DNA of 64,000 nt from Omphalotus guepiniiformis (lineage: Eukaryota; Basidiomycota; Agaricomycetes; Agaricales; Omphalotaceae), in NCBI GenBank assembly GCA_028554645.1, contig JAQOOI010000022.1, forward strand, positions 1 to 64,000, given 5' to 3'. The position numbers were made by a program, and so were the translations under genes. Shown in pieces: positions 33,731-45,198 of this stretch. Within the stretch, counting starts at the first letter, position 1. Each line of letters opens with the position of its first letter. Under the pieces are notes generated by a model. That model saw only the letters and a program-made list of their open reading frames with translations, ran no database searches and was not told where the DNA came from.

Positions 33731-36700
33731 TCATCCCTGTGATAGTATGGGCCCTGACATTTGAGCATCATCATCATTGTCATTGCTTTCATTGCTAGGA
33801 TTAGCAGGCCTTGGACGTTTCCTAGATGTCTCAGGGTCAGAGGCTGGACGTTTGCTACCTGAGGCAATCTGAGATGGCTCTGAAAGATACATAGAGTGAG
33901 AAGAGTGATATTATCTTGAATTGAAAATAAAACTAGTACCTTGCTGTGAGAGACCATGACCTATGAAGATAAGGTGATATAGCTATACAATAGGAATGAC
34001 AACTAATAGCTTACCAAATGAAACATTGAGAGCATTGCTAACTCCAGCACCGGGCCCACTGTAATCAACACTCATCTCACTCTCTGCGTCACTGCTGAAG
34101 TCAGACTCTGAGCTACTTGATGTCTGCTCGTCCTCACAGTCAGACAGAGAAAGACCAGCCACAGTCAAGCGTGAATGTGATTTGGCTGCACGCTCCTCTG
34201 CACGTTGCTTCTGATGCAGTGCCCGCTCCTTTGCCAGAAAGTCTGCTGACTGAACATTCAGGTTTAGACCCATCTTCTTAGACCGCTTCCTACGATAGTA
34301 GAATCTGAGCTGCTCAGTAGTTGCAGCTGGTGCCTTGATTTTGAGCTTGAGAGTTTTCACTTGTTGCTTGGCTTCTCTGTCTAGGCGATCAAGTAATTGT
34401 GTGGAAGATTTGATCTCATTAGACATGCAAAGGGTGTCCACATAGATATGACGTCCAACAGCCTTTAAGTGGTATCAGACCAGTAAATTTTATCAAGAAT
34501 CACAGATAAAACCCACCAATGAGAGTGTATCAAAGGCATCTTTGACAGATGGATCCCATAAGCGCTCCCCTTGCTCTCCAATTACACATCCTAGCTCTGG
34601 TGTGAAGAGCATAGCCTGTATACGCTGCATTGTCTCTCCAGCTGACAACACATATTGAACCTTTCCAAGGTCTAAAGCTGCATTTTCAGCAGATGAGAGA
34701 CCCTCAAGAGACTCAGTATGTGGCAGAGGAATAGTGATTGTTGAAGTGTCAATGTTATCCCAGTAGAGATAACGTGTGATGTCGTCTGGAACAACAAGCC
34801 CAGCTACCAAATGTGGCTTTATCATGTTGCCTACATGCTGACGGAGCTTCTGATAGTTGTGCCCGGTCTTGGCACCTGTAAGCATAGACACAAAGTGAGG
34901 ATATAGACTGGTTGTGTGGCCAACTACAATGCTAGCCCATCGCTTGCGATCATTGGTGCCAGCAAATTGTGTCCAGGGTACCACTGAAGACCTCAGCACA
35001 CGGGACAGCAAGCTTGTATCTATATCGGTTGTGCATTCTGCTGCCACTGTCTGCAAAGTTTCCCAGACATTTAATGGTGGTCCATGGAGTTGAATATCGC
35101 CTTCACGGTCTTTGGCAGCCTTCATGGATATCCTGGGTGTGGGCCAGACATGGCTATCGAAGTTGGGGGGAAGAGACCAGGGGTTTGACACTTTGTCATT
35201 GCGACACTCATTGATAAGATCGGCAAGCGCAGAGACAGTCTCAACATAGGGCGGTGTTTTGAAAAGAGTTGGGATAGAATATGGTGGTGTGTGACTGTGC
35301 ATAAGCCAGTAAGGGAACAGAGTGGACCTAGAGGCCAAACAGGCTGCATAGATCTTGCTCATGACTGATGTCAGAGACTCCCCTTTAATGGAGTTGATAG
35401 TGCTTAAGTGGGTGCGTACAAGCTCAGCAGCTGAGATAGCTGTGTAGCTGTCCCACGAGCGACTTCCAAGTGCCAGGGCCACACCAGGCTCAATCCAAGA
35501 GTACACCTATTGATAGAGTCAGTGTCAGTTTTAACAGGAATCAGACTTAAAATAGTTGCCTACCTCTATAACTGGTTTCATTGTCTGAGATCTACAAATT
35601 TGGATGATATCGGCAATATAAGACACACACATGAGTGGACGGTGTGTGTCCACTTGCATGCCAAATTGGTTGGAGGAGAAGAGATGATATTTTCTGATAA
35701 GCATGATCTTCACTTTTAGCTGATCAAGAATCTTCTGACGCAGCATTAGTGTCTCAAGAGCAGGCTGAAAGACACTGCTGTCTTGTCCCTGCTCAGACTC
35801 TGATTGTATAGCTGTGGCAACAATGTGTTCCTGTACTTCAGCTTGATCATTCTTGAGTTCAGCTTGATGAACATCAAGTTCTACTGGGAGCTTGTCAAGA
35901 ACCATATCAAAATACTGGACAATGCAGCTGTTGTACTTCTCAACCTGAGAAGCTTCAAACAGTTTTGCAGAGCCAAACATATCAAATACACCAGTTTTTT
36001 GAATGTGCTTGGTATATGAAGCCTCCAAAAAATCATGGAAATCTGGCCACAAACAGTCAAAGTCTGTTTGAAGCTTGCCATCCTTTTTCAAGGAGAAGAA
36101 GGTGTCTTGTATGGATTGAATGGAAGAGGAAGGGAGATCATTGATGTTTTCAGAGTCAAAGGACCAGTTTGGAATGTAGGAACAAATGAATAGCAGTGTT
36201 TCATTTGAATTTTCAAGGATTGATGCCAGTATCTAGCAAAAGGTAAGTTCTCTGCAGGTGTACAGATTTAATGACTCCTACCTCTGCAGTTTGATTTGAC
36301 ATTACCTCCTGGAGCTGTGTAGAGTTGAATATTCTCTTGGCCTGTGAGCCAAGCTCCTTGGACCAGGTGTTGAATCTATATAACATCAGCCACTGATTGA
36401 CTAGGGGAGGGCAAGCCAAGCATTTCTGTAGCACAAGATTTTTGGTTTTTTTGAAGTGTCGAATAAGATGAATCAGATCCTCCTTGAATGAAGGCTTTCC
36501 AAGAGAGGGCAGGAGTTGGGTGGCTGAGGAAGTGAGCATAGTCTGATGACTATCAGCGATCTGAAAGATAGCCTCGTTTCTAGCAAGAAAATGTTTGATT
36601 TTCTCAGCCAGAGGATGCGCTTCAAGCTTGGCTAAATACAATTTTATCTCAGATTAGAGTTAAAATTCATAAGAGTGTGATGTGTCTTACTTTTGTCATA

Positions 36701-37602
36701 TACGCGCACAAGCCACCAGGACTTTTCCTCAATCTGCTTGTTGTACTTTGCCAGTTTGTCTTCAGTATCGGGATTGCTTGCAACATGTAGCACACTTTGT
36801 GCTTGGTGCACTGCAGTGTATTGGTCTCGCAACTTTTTGATCGGTCCAAGGATGTGGGCTTGAACCATTTCCAACCGATGATGGCCATCAGCTAGAGCCC
36901 ACACTCTTGATTTAGCAGAGGCAGCAGATGTAGGGAATTCATATTTTGGAAAGGGGGATCCAACATCCATGGTGAGCTTGTTGCGGTTAATAAATTCCGC
37001 CTCAATGACAACTGTTAGTGCGTGTTGAGGATCCCCAGAGTACATCGATGTTCCATTCCCAGTCCTCTGATATAGTTCCTTTACCTGAGCTGATCGTGTA
37101 GGGCGATCATTCCCATAGTGCAGCTCAATTTTAGGGACATCTCCATGAAAGTCAAGAGTGTCCCAAGGCATTGATGTAAAGCCACAGAAGCACTCTTGAA
37201 CAAGTCCATATATCTCTGCCTCCTTGTCATCTACCAACCCTCTAGCATTTTCAGCAGCTTGCAGTGCATTCTCCTAGATGATTGCAAGCATTAGCCTCAA
37301 CAAGTAAGATTGTTGTCAAATGACATACTGCCTTGTCAGCCTTCTTTAAGGCAAGCTTCTCAGCCTTGATAGTCTTGGTCTGTCCTTTCTAATAAAGACC
37401 ATGTATCAGAATCAAGATTACATAGTTTTATCTGGAATGTGAGATAAAATTGTGGCATAAACCAGAATGTAAATATATAGTTGACACTTGTAGTTTTAAC
37501 TGGAATTTCAGTTAAAACCAGTATATATTAAAGAAAAGACTCATAGATATTAAGAGGGATTCTAGATAAAACTGATATAGGTGTAAGCAGACTTACAGCC
37601 AT
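33731..37602 (-). CDS. Protein A: ParB/sulfiredoxin-like element protein
   Basis: Nine exons join to 3,276 nt (1,091 aa): 37602-37597, 37388-37329, 37273-36691, 36631-36282, 36232-35564, 35506-34517, 34462-34015, 33960-33940, 33879-33731. Exon 1 is only ATGGCT. The N-terminus is Lys-rich (KGQTKTIKAEKLALKKADKA). The DGHHR motif (residues 151-155, in WALADGHHRLEM) with later WWLVRVYDK resembles the ParB N-terminal/sulfiredoxin fold, so a nuclease or nucleotide-binding role is possible but inferred. The middle is helical with no named domain. The C-terminal third has a basic RRKRSKK stretch (likely nuclear signal), an acidic Ser/Asp/Glu run and a KRPASDPETSRKRPRP tail. Proteins of this type recur in Agaricomycete genomes without known function. 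It precedes gene B by ~240 nt on the same strand. Confidence 0.75.
36632..36690 (-). other. Intron of gene A with the shared inverted-repeat module
   Basis: 59-nt intron GTAAG..TTTAG. The plus-strand module at 36642-36665 is TTTTATCT - 8 nt - GAGTTAAAA-like. The module makes up 40% of the intron. Other introns with the module: 35507-35563, 34463-34516, 33880-33939, 33221-33283, 32085-32141, 29679-29731 (half). Confidence 0.85.
37389..37596 (-). other. Intron 1 of gene A with several inverted-repeat modules
   Basis: 208-nt intron GTAAGT..TTAG. Two full modules lie at 37426-37449 (TTTTATCT..AGATAAAA) and 37494-37517 (TTTTAACT..AGTTAAAA), and a half at about 37559-37571. The same intron is in the copy at 23878-24085. 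Confidence 0.85.
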
Positions 37603-37703
37603 TGTAATGTTGCTTATGTAATCAAAAAAGCGGTGTGGATGTTGATAGAGTGATGATGGAAGTTCAAAGTAAGAGGGGAAAGATAAATCAGGTCAGGAAG
37701 TGT

Positions 37704-37715
37704 GCTTTATATATA
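37704..37715 (-). promoter_or_regulatory. TATA box of gene A
   Basis: TATATATAAAGC on the minus strand about 105 nt upstream of the ATG. The small gene at 60116-60630 has the similar TATATAAAGC 72 nt upstream of its ATG. Confidence 0.6.
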
Positions 37716-37819
37716 TGTGAACTTATGCAAATATGTACATACAGCGATCTGATCCTACTTGCAATGAGGCAGACTATTATGTAAGCTTTCTGAGTGTTGA
37801 CATGCCAAAAGCACACTAC

Positions 37820-39240
37820 AGATGTGTGGCAATATTAAGTCAAATCTAAGATAAAATCATCAGTCAATCAATTTGTTGGTCCTAACATACTTTAACCTTG
37901 GAATCACAGTGCTATCATGCTCCACATACATCACATCAATCTTATAACATCATGCTATTCAGATTCAACTCAAGTGTCCCACAAGATCACCCAGTGCTGA
38001 TTTAATTCAAATCTCACATAAAATCATTCAGTGCTTGATATAGTGATTGGGTTCATTGATAGATTTAGTGATGTTAGATTTAACTCAAGTGTCACATGAA
38101 ATTACTCAATGCTTGATATAATGATCTGAGATTTAACTCAAATGTCATTTAAAATCAGCTTAGTGCTTGAATTAAAAATTTTAACTCAAATCTGACATAA
38201 AATCACTGAGTGCTTAAATCAGGAATTTTAACTCAAATCTGACTTAAAATCACTGAGTGGTTGATATAATGATGTGGAGTTTAACTTGAATGTCACTTGA
38301 GATTACTTACTGGGTGGAATAGTGATCATCCTATAGTGATGTGAGATGCAACCCAAATTTCACACAAGAGTACTCAGTGCTTCAAAACAGGATGAATGTA
38401 TTAACTCAAATGTCACTTTAGGAGGTCTCAGTGATTGATATGGAATATGTCTGAGGTCTTATTTATCATCACTGCTTGAACTAGTGATTGAGATAACTGC
38501 TCAAGTTGATATGATGATGTGTTTGGCATTCAAATGTTAAAATCACTTAGTGCTTGATATAGGAAATCTGACTTAAATCTGACACTCAGTGCTTAGTATA
38601 GTAATGTGAAATCCAACTAAAACTCACTTAAGATCACTCAATGCTTGATGTACTGATTGAGCCCATTGCTTGATATAGTGATGTGAGATTTACCTTCACA
38701 TTAAATCATTCAATGTTTGATATGAAGGTATGTCTGAACTCTTACTTGTAATCACTGCATGCAATAATGTGTCTTTGACTCAAAAATGTTACTTAGAATC
38801 TGCTTTAAAGTCTGAGATCTTACTTATCATCACTGCTTGAATTAGTGATTGAGCTGAGTGTTTAATATAATGGAGTGTCTTGCACTCAAATGTTACTTAA
38901 AATCACTGACTGCCTGACATAGGAAATGTTACTTAAAATCACTACCTGCTTCACATAGGGAATGTGGCTTAAAATTTAACATAGAATTCTTGAGTACTTG
39001 ATATAATGACTGAGCCCATGGCTTGATCTAGTGTAATGTGAGATTCAACTCCACATACAATGATTCAATGTTTGATATGGGGATATGTCTGAAATCTCAA
39101 CTGTAATCACTGCTTGAAACAGTTATTGAGCTAAGTGCTTGATATAATAATGTGAGTCTTTCACTCAAATACTCAAATGTTACTTAGATTTAAGTAGTGC
39201 TTTAAAAAGTGATGTGAAATTTAACTCAAATCTGACATAA
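37820..39240 (+). repeat. Degenerate ~45-50-bp tandem repeats, 5' flank of the main element
   Basis: Copy of 24300-25740. A full module lies at 38179-38202. No coding capacity. Confidence 0.85.
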
Positions 39241-39249
39241 AATTTGACT

Positions 39250-39346
39250 ATTTATTGGTATGACATGTTGACATGTTGACATGTTTTTGCATGCTGACAT
39301 GTCGACATGTTTATTATGGCCCATAATGATCAGGATATATTATTAG
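39250..39346. repeat. 5' terminus of the main element
   Basis: TGACATGT repeats followed by one 26-bp palindromic unit and tattattag. To the right, unrelated P450-like sequence begins. Confidence 0.75.
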
Positions 39347-39416
39347 TGGAGAAATGGTCTGTTTGACTCCCTTCCTTGCTACTCTCTCGTTCATGACCTC
39401 GTCATAGGCGTACCCA

Positions 39417-40534
39417 CCGCAAATTCGCCCAGAAGAGCTTCCTTGGAGAGGCGTTGCTTCACTTTCGCACAGCCGAAATATAAGCGACATGTACACTTTT
39501 ACGGCGTCTTCTTGTATGCGGCGAAAACTTCAAACCGGTGGATATCATGTCTGAATTGAAACAGTTGAGCACGCCCACTTTATGAATATATATTCTTTTC
39601 TTAACATGGTCTCGATGCAGTCCTGGATGCTGCACTTCCTACGTTTGACGATGAGAAATGATTACCGTATGTGACAGCAGTGGTGAAGGAATCCTTTAGG
39701 TGGAAGAACGTTGCGCCCATGGTGAGCACACCTCTTCTTTGCATCACACAGTGATAAAAATCTCCATCTCTATTTCTGTAATCCAGGCTTTCCACACGTG
39801 TTGGATGAAGAGGACGTTTATAACGGGTACCGAATTCCTAGAGGCTCTATTATTCTTCCGAATATGTGGTAAGTACGCTCTGCATTTAGATCTTACAACA
39901 CTCATCTAGGATATAGGGCAATGTTTCATGACGAGGTATGCGAGTCCTGATTTCCTTTAACGTACTTCACGTTCACCATTGTTTCATTGCTTACATGATT
40001 CTTTTCTTCAGAACGTATTTCCTGATCCTACACCTTTCAAACCCGAACGGTTCTTAGATGACGATGGGAAAATCAATATGGAGACGACGAAGCCTGAAGA
40101 GCTCGTATTTGGATTTGGTCGTCGAGTACGCCTTGGTTTGATAAAACTTACTCCATATATGCTCATCTATGTCCAGAGTATGTCCTGCGCGACACATGGC
40201 CCGGATTGCTATTGCTTCCCTGCTCAGTGTCTATGGCATTTCGAAGGAAGGAGATGAAGAAGGTACCTTGGTAGAACCCAGTTATGAGTATACCTCGACT
40301 GTAGCCTAGTAAGTCTTCAATTTGTGTCTACTTCATAACAATGAACGATATGGTATTGATGTTCTGATTCGTAGTATGCCTGTACCGTTTCGTTGTTCTG
40401 TTACGCCGAGATCTGAAGAATACGGTCAATTGAGGACTGGAACTGACTCGAGGCGCCTCATCGACGCTGTAAACCGCTTTGCAATTGACTTTTTGTTTAT
40501 TTCTGACCTGCTGATATCTTATCGGGTTGCCTAG
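39417..40534 (+). pseudogene. Cytochrome P450 remnant (C-helix to C-terminus)
   Basis: Pieces in order: RKFAQKSFLGEALLHFRTAE (C-helix region, then TAA at 39481); LDAALPTFDDEK followed by TGA at 39659; LPYVTAVVKESFRWKNVAPM (K-helix ExxR as ESFR); PHVLDEEDVYNGYRIPRGS; WAMFHDE; NVFPDPTPFKPERFLDDD (PERF); FGFGRRVCPARHMARIAIAS (haem loop, with Ala for the usual Gly after CP); and a tail PFRCSVTPRSEE. Introns of ~50 nt separate them with usable GT-AG sites. The N-terminal membrane anchor is absent, and two in-frame stops make it non-functional as assembled. The mobile element ends ~70 bp upstream. Confidence 0.8.
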
Positions 40535-41363
40535 CGTATCCTTCATATTAGACTGCATAAGTACCTGTAATTGAGTTAGCCATGACAAAAGCCTTGATAC
40601 GATAATTTTCATACCCAGAGAAGCAACAAGTTCAAAAGCAAGATGTCGACCGCCACCGTTTCAATGGCCACGGCGTGTTTGTAGGTGTTTCACACAACCT
40701 TCATCCCAAACCATCACCATCGCGTTTATCGCTCAACGCTGTACTTTGGAACTTTGCTATCAAGAGCTCTTCTACTTACAGGTTGCGCTTGGGTGTCTCG
40801 GTGTGACTGCTTTTGTCACCTAAAATGGACTGCAGGATCAGGCACACTGGGAAGGTCATTTACTTCCCACTTTTTGACGCGGTAGACCATATAGCTCGGG
40901 CCAAAGCCTGTCAAAGTTCAATACTCCGACGATTTACTCTGATTTCAGTACATCTGTTCGTCTGGTACGTGGTCGTCTCTGCTATACGTCATTTTTTGCG
41001 TGTTTCGTAGCGGGATCGTTAACACTCCCCTCCCCCCTCTATAGTAGTGCCTTGACTTGGGCCAACACTGGTATCCTGTATCCTACGATGTCGCGTCGCC
41101 GTGCATGTATCCACTCTCAGTACAACTTCCTCAGCCTATCTGTTTGAAATTGGACAATCTCGCGGTCATCTGTCCGTGCCTCGCATTCCCGGTTGCCCTT
41201 ATCTATGCGACTGGCCCCGGCGCAGATTTTCCATTCTCTTGAGCACTCAGCCATGCTTGGCTCCAGCTTTATATGAATGTGCATCTCAGCTCAGATGGGT
41301 TTTCACCTTCCCTAGCGCTCTCGGTCGCCTTCCTCCGTGGAAAAGAGTCCCCGGTCATTCAGA
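40535..41363. other. No supported gene
   Basis: Short frames only. A short ATG frame near 40645 (MSTATVSMATACL) is not extendable. Confidence 0.35.
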
Positions 41364-42363
41364 ATGGGATTCATCACCAACTTGACGCGACACATAGCCA
41401 AGAAGTGCGAGCTTTCGGCAAAAGAGGACGAGCACGAACGTACTGATGCCCGGTCAAATCGTGATCTCATTCCTTTACCTCCTTCGTATGTTTCTCTCCG
41501 ATAACGTTTCGAATTACTACTCACATCATAGTAGGCGTCGCACTTGGGGTTTTTTCGAATATTGTGGTTATTGGACCTTGGGCTCTCTAAATGTACGAAA
41601 CCACTTATGCATCTCCAAACTGTTTAATGAACTCCCATTAGGTCGCAACGTGGCAGATGCCCAACACCTTCTTGACGGCTGGACTCTCTGTTGGACAATC
41701 TATGGGTGTCATCATCATTGGTCGATTTATTGTCGGGCTATTTGCGACTCTAGTCGCATGGTGTGGTTTACGTTGGCATATCGGGTTCACTATTCAAAAT
41801 CGATTCTCATGGGGCATGCGTGGAAGTTATATTCCACTCATACAACGAGTGATGTTGAATTTCATCTGGAATGCGAGTCAGGCTTGGACGGGAGGGAAGC
41901 TTGTTGCAGTCATTCTAACGGCGATGTGGCCGAGTTTTCAGAATTTGAACAATCATTGTTTGTTGTTCCGCCTTATCTTGAAGTATATAGATGATCAACT
42001 TTCTTTCTTCACCTTGCACTACCTGGAAACACGCCAGCCAAGGTTTCAGAAATGGTCGGCTTCTTTGTCTTTTGGTTCTGTTCTCTGCCCTTCCTCTGGA
42101 TACCACCTGAAAGATTCCACATCCCATTCCAAGTGATCACTGTCTATTGCAGTATTGCGATGATCTGCATGCGTACGTCCATGAAACTCTCCCATCGAGC
42201 GGGTTATTAACTTGTTCTTGTCTTAGTTATCTGGTCCCTCTCCGTTGCTCACGGTGTTGGCCCGATTTTCTACCGAGGCACTAAGATTTCATCATCCTGG
42301 TCTACGGCGTGGGTCATGCTTAGATGCATCAACACCGTCATTGGTGAAAAAGCTGCTGGGTAA
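41364..42363 (+). pseudogene. NCS1-type (nucleobase/allantoin/thiamine) permease, degraded
   Basis: ATG 41364 starts MGFITNLTRHIAKKCELSAK, then NRDLIPLPPS, intron (GTATG..ATAG), SRRRTWGFFEYCGYWTLGSLN, intron (GTACG..TTAG), VATWQMPNTFLTAGLSVGQS and a long membrane region with RFSWGMRGSYIPLIQR and AWTGGKL..ILTAMWPSF. NRDL-P, RRTWG..YW and GG...AIWPSF are typical of NCS1 transporters. After about 41960 the frame must jump (missing 3' splice AG) to reach LPGNTPAKVSEMVGFFVFW, then another intron and LIWSLSVAHGVGPIFYRGTK, ending at TAA 42361. The C-terminal third is unrecognisable. Confidence 0.7.
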
Positions 42364-45198
42364 AGCTGTCGCAACATGCCTAGGCGGTCGAACATCTTGG
42401 AATGCAACAATAGAAGGGCGGGGAAGGAAATAGGACGTGTCTATAGCTATCTCAACGGGGGCTCAAAATGGCGGGCATCTCGATATTGAAGTCAGCTTTG
42501 TCTATTGGGGATGGGGGAATTTAGGAGTGCAGAGGTTTCGAGGGAGATAGAGTCATTTCATGTCGTCTTTCAAGACGAACGGAATCGAGGTTCATTTGAT
42601 GACGTGTCAGTCGATGTACGTCGTGTCTCTTCGTATTATCCCGTACAGCTTACCTGAATCATTTTTCTTAGCATATAAGCATCCACAAAACCGTAATCAA
42701 TCGACGGAATACTACAGGTTCCCATTGTGTTCTCGTTCTCGTTACGCGCTTGGCGATTTGTTCATCGTCCGTCAGCTTGAGCGACTGTTGTGACAAGGTG
42801 AGGTTTATTGTACACTCGAACCAAGTTAATGACATTCATATTCTAATTTCAATTTAGCCCTTCATAGCGAATCCAATTCAACCTGGCATCAATCAAACTC
42901 TACAAATTCTTTCGTCTCTCCATTCCCACCTCGCGTATCCTCACCCACCCCACCGAGTCTCTACATCTGAAAAACTCTCTCTTGTATCGAAAACCTTGAA
43001 AAAGGCCGTATCTCCTCTCTACACAATGATGGGCTGCAAGGGAACTTTGAGGAAGTTTAGTTGGGGGTGCAATAGCATATCACGTCCAGTCACTCATTTT
43101 GATGGCAACGAGAGAGTTTCACTCTGGAGAGATACTCAATGGCAACACACGCACCTCACTTCTCTTTGTATCGTCGAACAGTGGGAGGTGTTTCCTTGTC
43201 CATCCACGTCTACGACTCCGTCTCCATTTCAATCGCAGGATCTACGGCTCTACGGGCACAATCCTCCTCGCTTCTCTCTATCGGTTCTCTCTATCGGTGC
43301 ACCCTTTATCAACCTCAACCTCAACGTATATATAGAGCCTATAGAGGACACGATGGAGATTGTCCGGTATCTCACCGCTCATTGGAGGTGTAGGCAAGGC
43401 CAAGACGATCAGAGGGGGAAGGGGTTGAAGTTGGCTGGAGTACCCGCTGTTGAGTGGGAAGCAGGAACGGCGCATCAGTTGCAGGATTTATCCTGGGAGA
43501 ACCGGATGTAGTATCTCTCGAGGGGAAATATGTCGGTGTTTTGCCTATTTCATGGAAAGATGTACGTCCCCTCTCTCACACTTTCTCTTTCACATTTTAA
43601 CCTCGTTGTCGCTGTTGCCCAGGTTCTTAGCACTCAATGATTCACAAATCTCTGCGTCATCTACGGAGCTTGGAAGTTTTCATCGACGGATGGATACCCC
43701 TTCTTAATCTGTTTTCGCCGAAAGCTGTTGCAACGTAGGTTAGGGTTTATTGTCCTAGTTCAAGGTGGGATGTTTTTTCTTTTTGCCACGTACGAAATAA
43801 CTGACTTCGCGCAGGGTTATTCTTCGACCTTTCGAATGAACCATCAGGTTGTATGTAGTTATGATGCTAGTGAAGGACAGTGGAAGATGAGTGAGGGCAG
43901 CGGGGGAATGGATTTGTTGCGTGGTCTGAAGGGGCTGTTTGAGTGCGAGTGTGCTGCAACGGAGGGAGTGGGGACGAGACCCTTTTTTGGTCTTTGGCAT
44001 TCAAGGCACGGACATTGGAGCAGCGGCATACAAAACGAAATGTGTACATTGACATATCATGCAAATACATCAAATTATATAAAACGGTCTGCGTTCTTCT
44101 CAAAAATGAACGTTCATATTTTAGATGTTACGCGTTATAACCATGACCCCCGACTTCCGCTTCATCACCCCAAATGAAAAGACATACGTCCCCTCTCTCT
44201 CGCTTTCTCTTTCTCTCTCAATCAAATCAACTTGGACCCTCTGCTCTTGCTGTTTCTTAGTGCTACGATGATTCACAAAGGCTTGAGAATACGTCATATA
44301 TGTAGAACTCAAGCTTCCATCGACAGATGGATACCCCCTGCCTAAAATGTTTTCGTTGAAAGTAATTGCAGCGCAATACGGGATCTATTGTGCATGTTCA
44401 AGGTGAGTTATTTTCCTGTCAAGCTATCACCAAAGTCATCTCGCACTACCGTAGACTTGGACTTAGAGTTGGTATTTGGCTTTCGGATGAACCACTGGGG
44501 GTGTATGGGGTTATGATGCTGGTGACGGACAGTGGAGAATGAGTGAGGGCAGCGGGAGGAAGTCTAATTGGGGATGACACGTGGAATGAGGCAGGTGAGT
44601 TGTGAGTGCGCAACGGAGGGCAGGTGCCCACAGATCCTGGGATGTATCAGCTGTTCAAGCCTAATTTGAAGCTATTACAAGTTGCGGAAAGTAGTGCTCC
44701 AAGATGTCTTCGATCCTTCGTTCCGTTGTTACGAACACGAACATTATCAATTGCCAGACGGTTGAGAGCGATGATCATCTCCGGACCCCTCGAGCAAGTA
44801 CAGTGGTGGAAGGTCGAAGCGCAAAGATGCACCAATAATATGTATATTTCGTCGACCATCTTGGGTGAGGATGTACTAATCTATGACAACCATAGGTCCT
44901 AGTGTCTTACTAGTTTCGGTTTGAATTTTACTCGGTCGCGATATCAGAGCAAGAGCAAGAATAAGTACTACACCAATTCTATTATAGTAGCCCAATCCCT
45001 TATCAGATATATATGCGACTAAAATTTGTGACAATGGAATGTATGCAGTGTCCAGATGCAAAAAGACAGAAAGAGGAAAACGCGAGACTAACAGAGCGTA
45101 ACGATCGAATGAAGTCCGTGATTAGGTACCCACGAGAAAGAGGGAAAAGAGGTTCGTTAAGGAAAGAATATCAAAGCCAAAAAACACAAACGTCCAGC
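42364..45198. other. Unassigned stretch with an internal duplication
   Basis: Several exon-like open pieces (about 42850-43030, 43140-43560 ending FILGEPDVVSLEGKYVGVL) suggest another broken gene that I cannot identify. Bases 43620-43910 and 44255-44560 are diverged copies of one sequence (shared blocks gatggatacccc, ttcgaatgaacca/ttcggatgaacca, atgctggtga/atgctagtga, gacagtgga, atgagtgagggcagcggg). Confidence 0.45.

Larger units (their letters stand above)
29066..39346 (-). mobile_element. Large YR/OrsD/RecQ-type mobile element, 3'-truncated
   Basis: The 5' terminus is at 39346 (right side). Reading leftward on the minus strand: terminal TGACATGT repeats and palindromic unit, ~1.4 kb of degenerate tandem repeats, a TATA box, gene A, a short spacer, gene B. 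The element is cut at 29066 within the helicase domain. A second 5' end at 23630-25861 shares the same outer boundary, which supports 25861/39346 as the true terminus. The recombinase-encoding gene makes a site-specific or short-homology insertion mechanism plausible. The 3' terminus and any target duplication cannot be seen. Confidence 0.75.
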
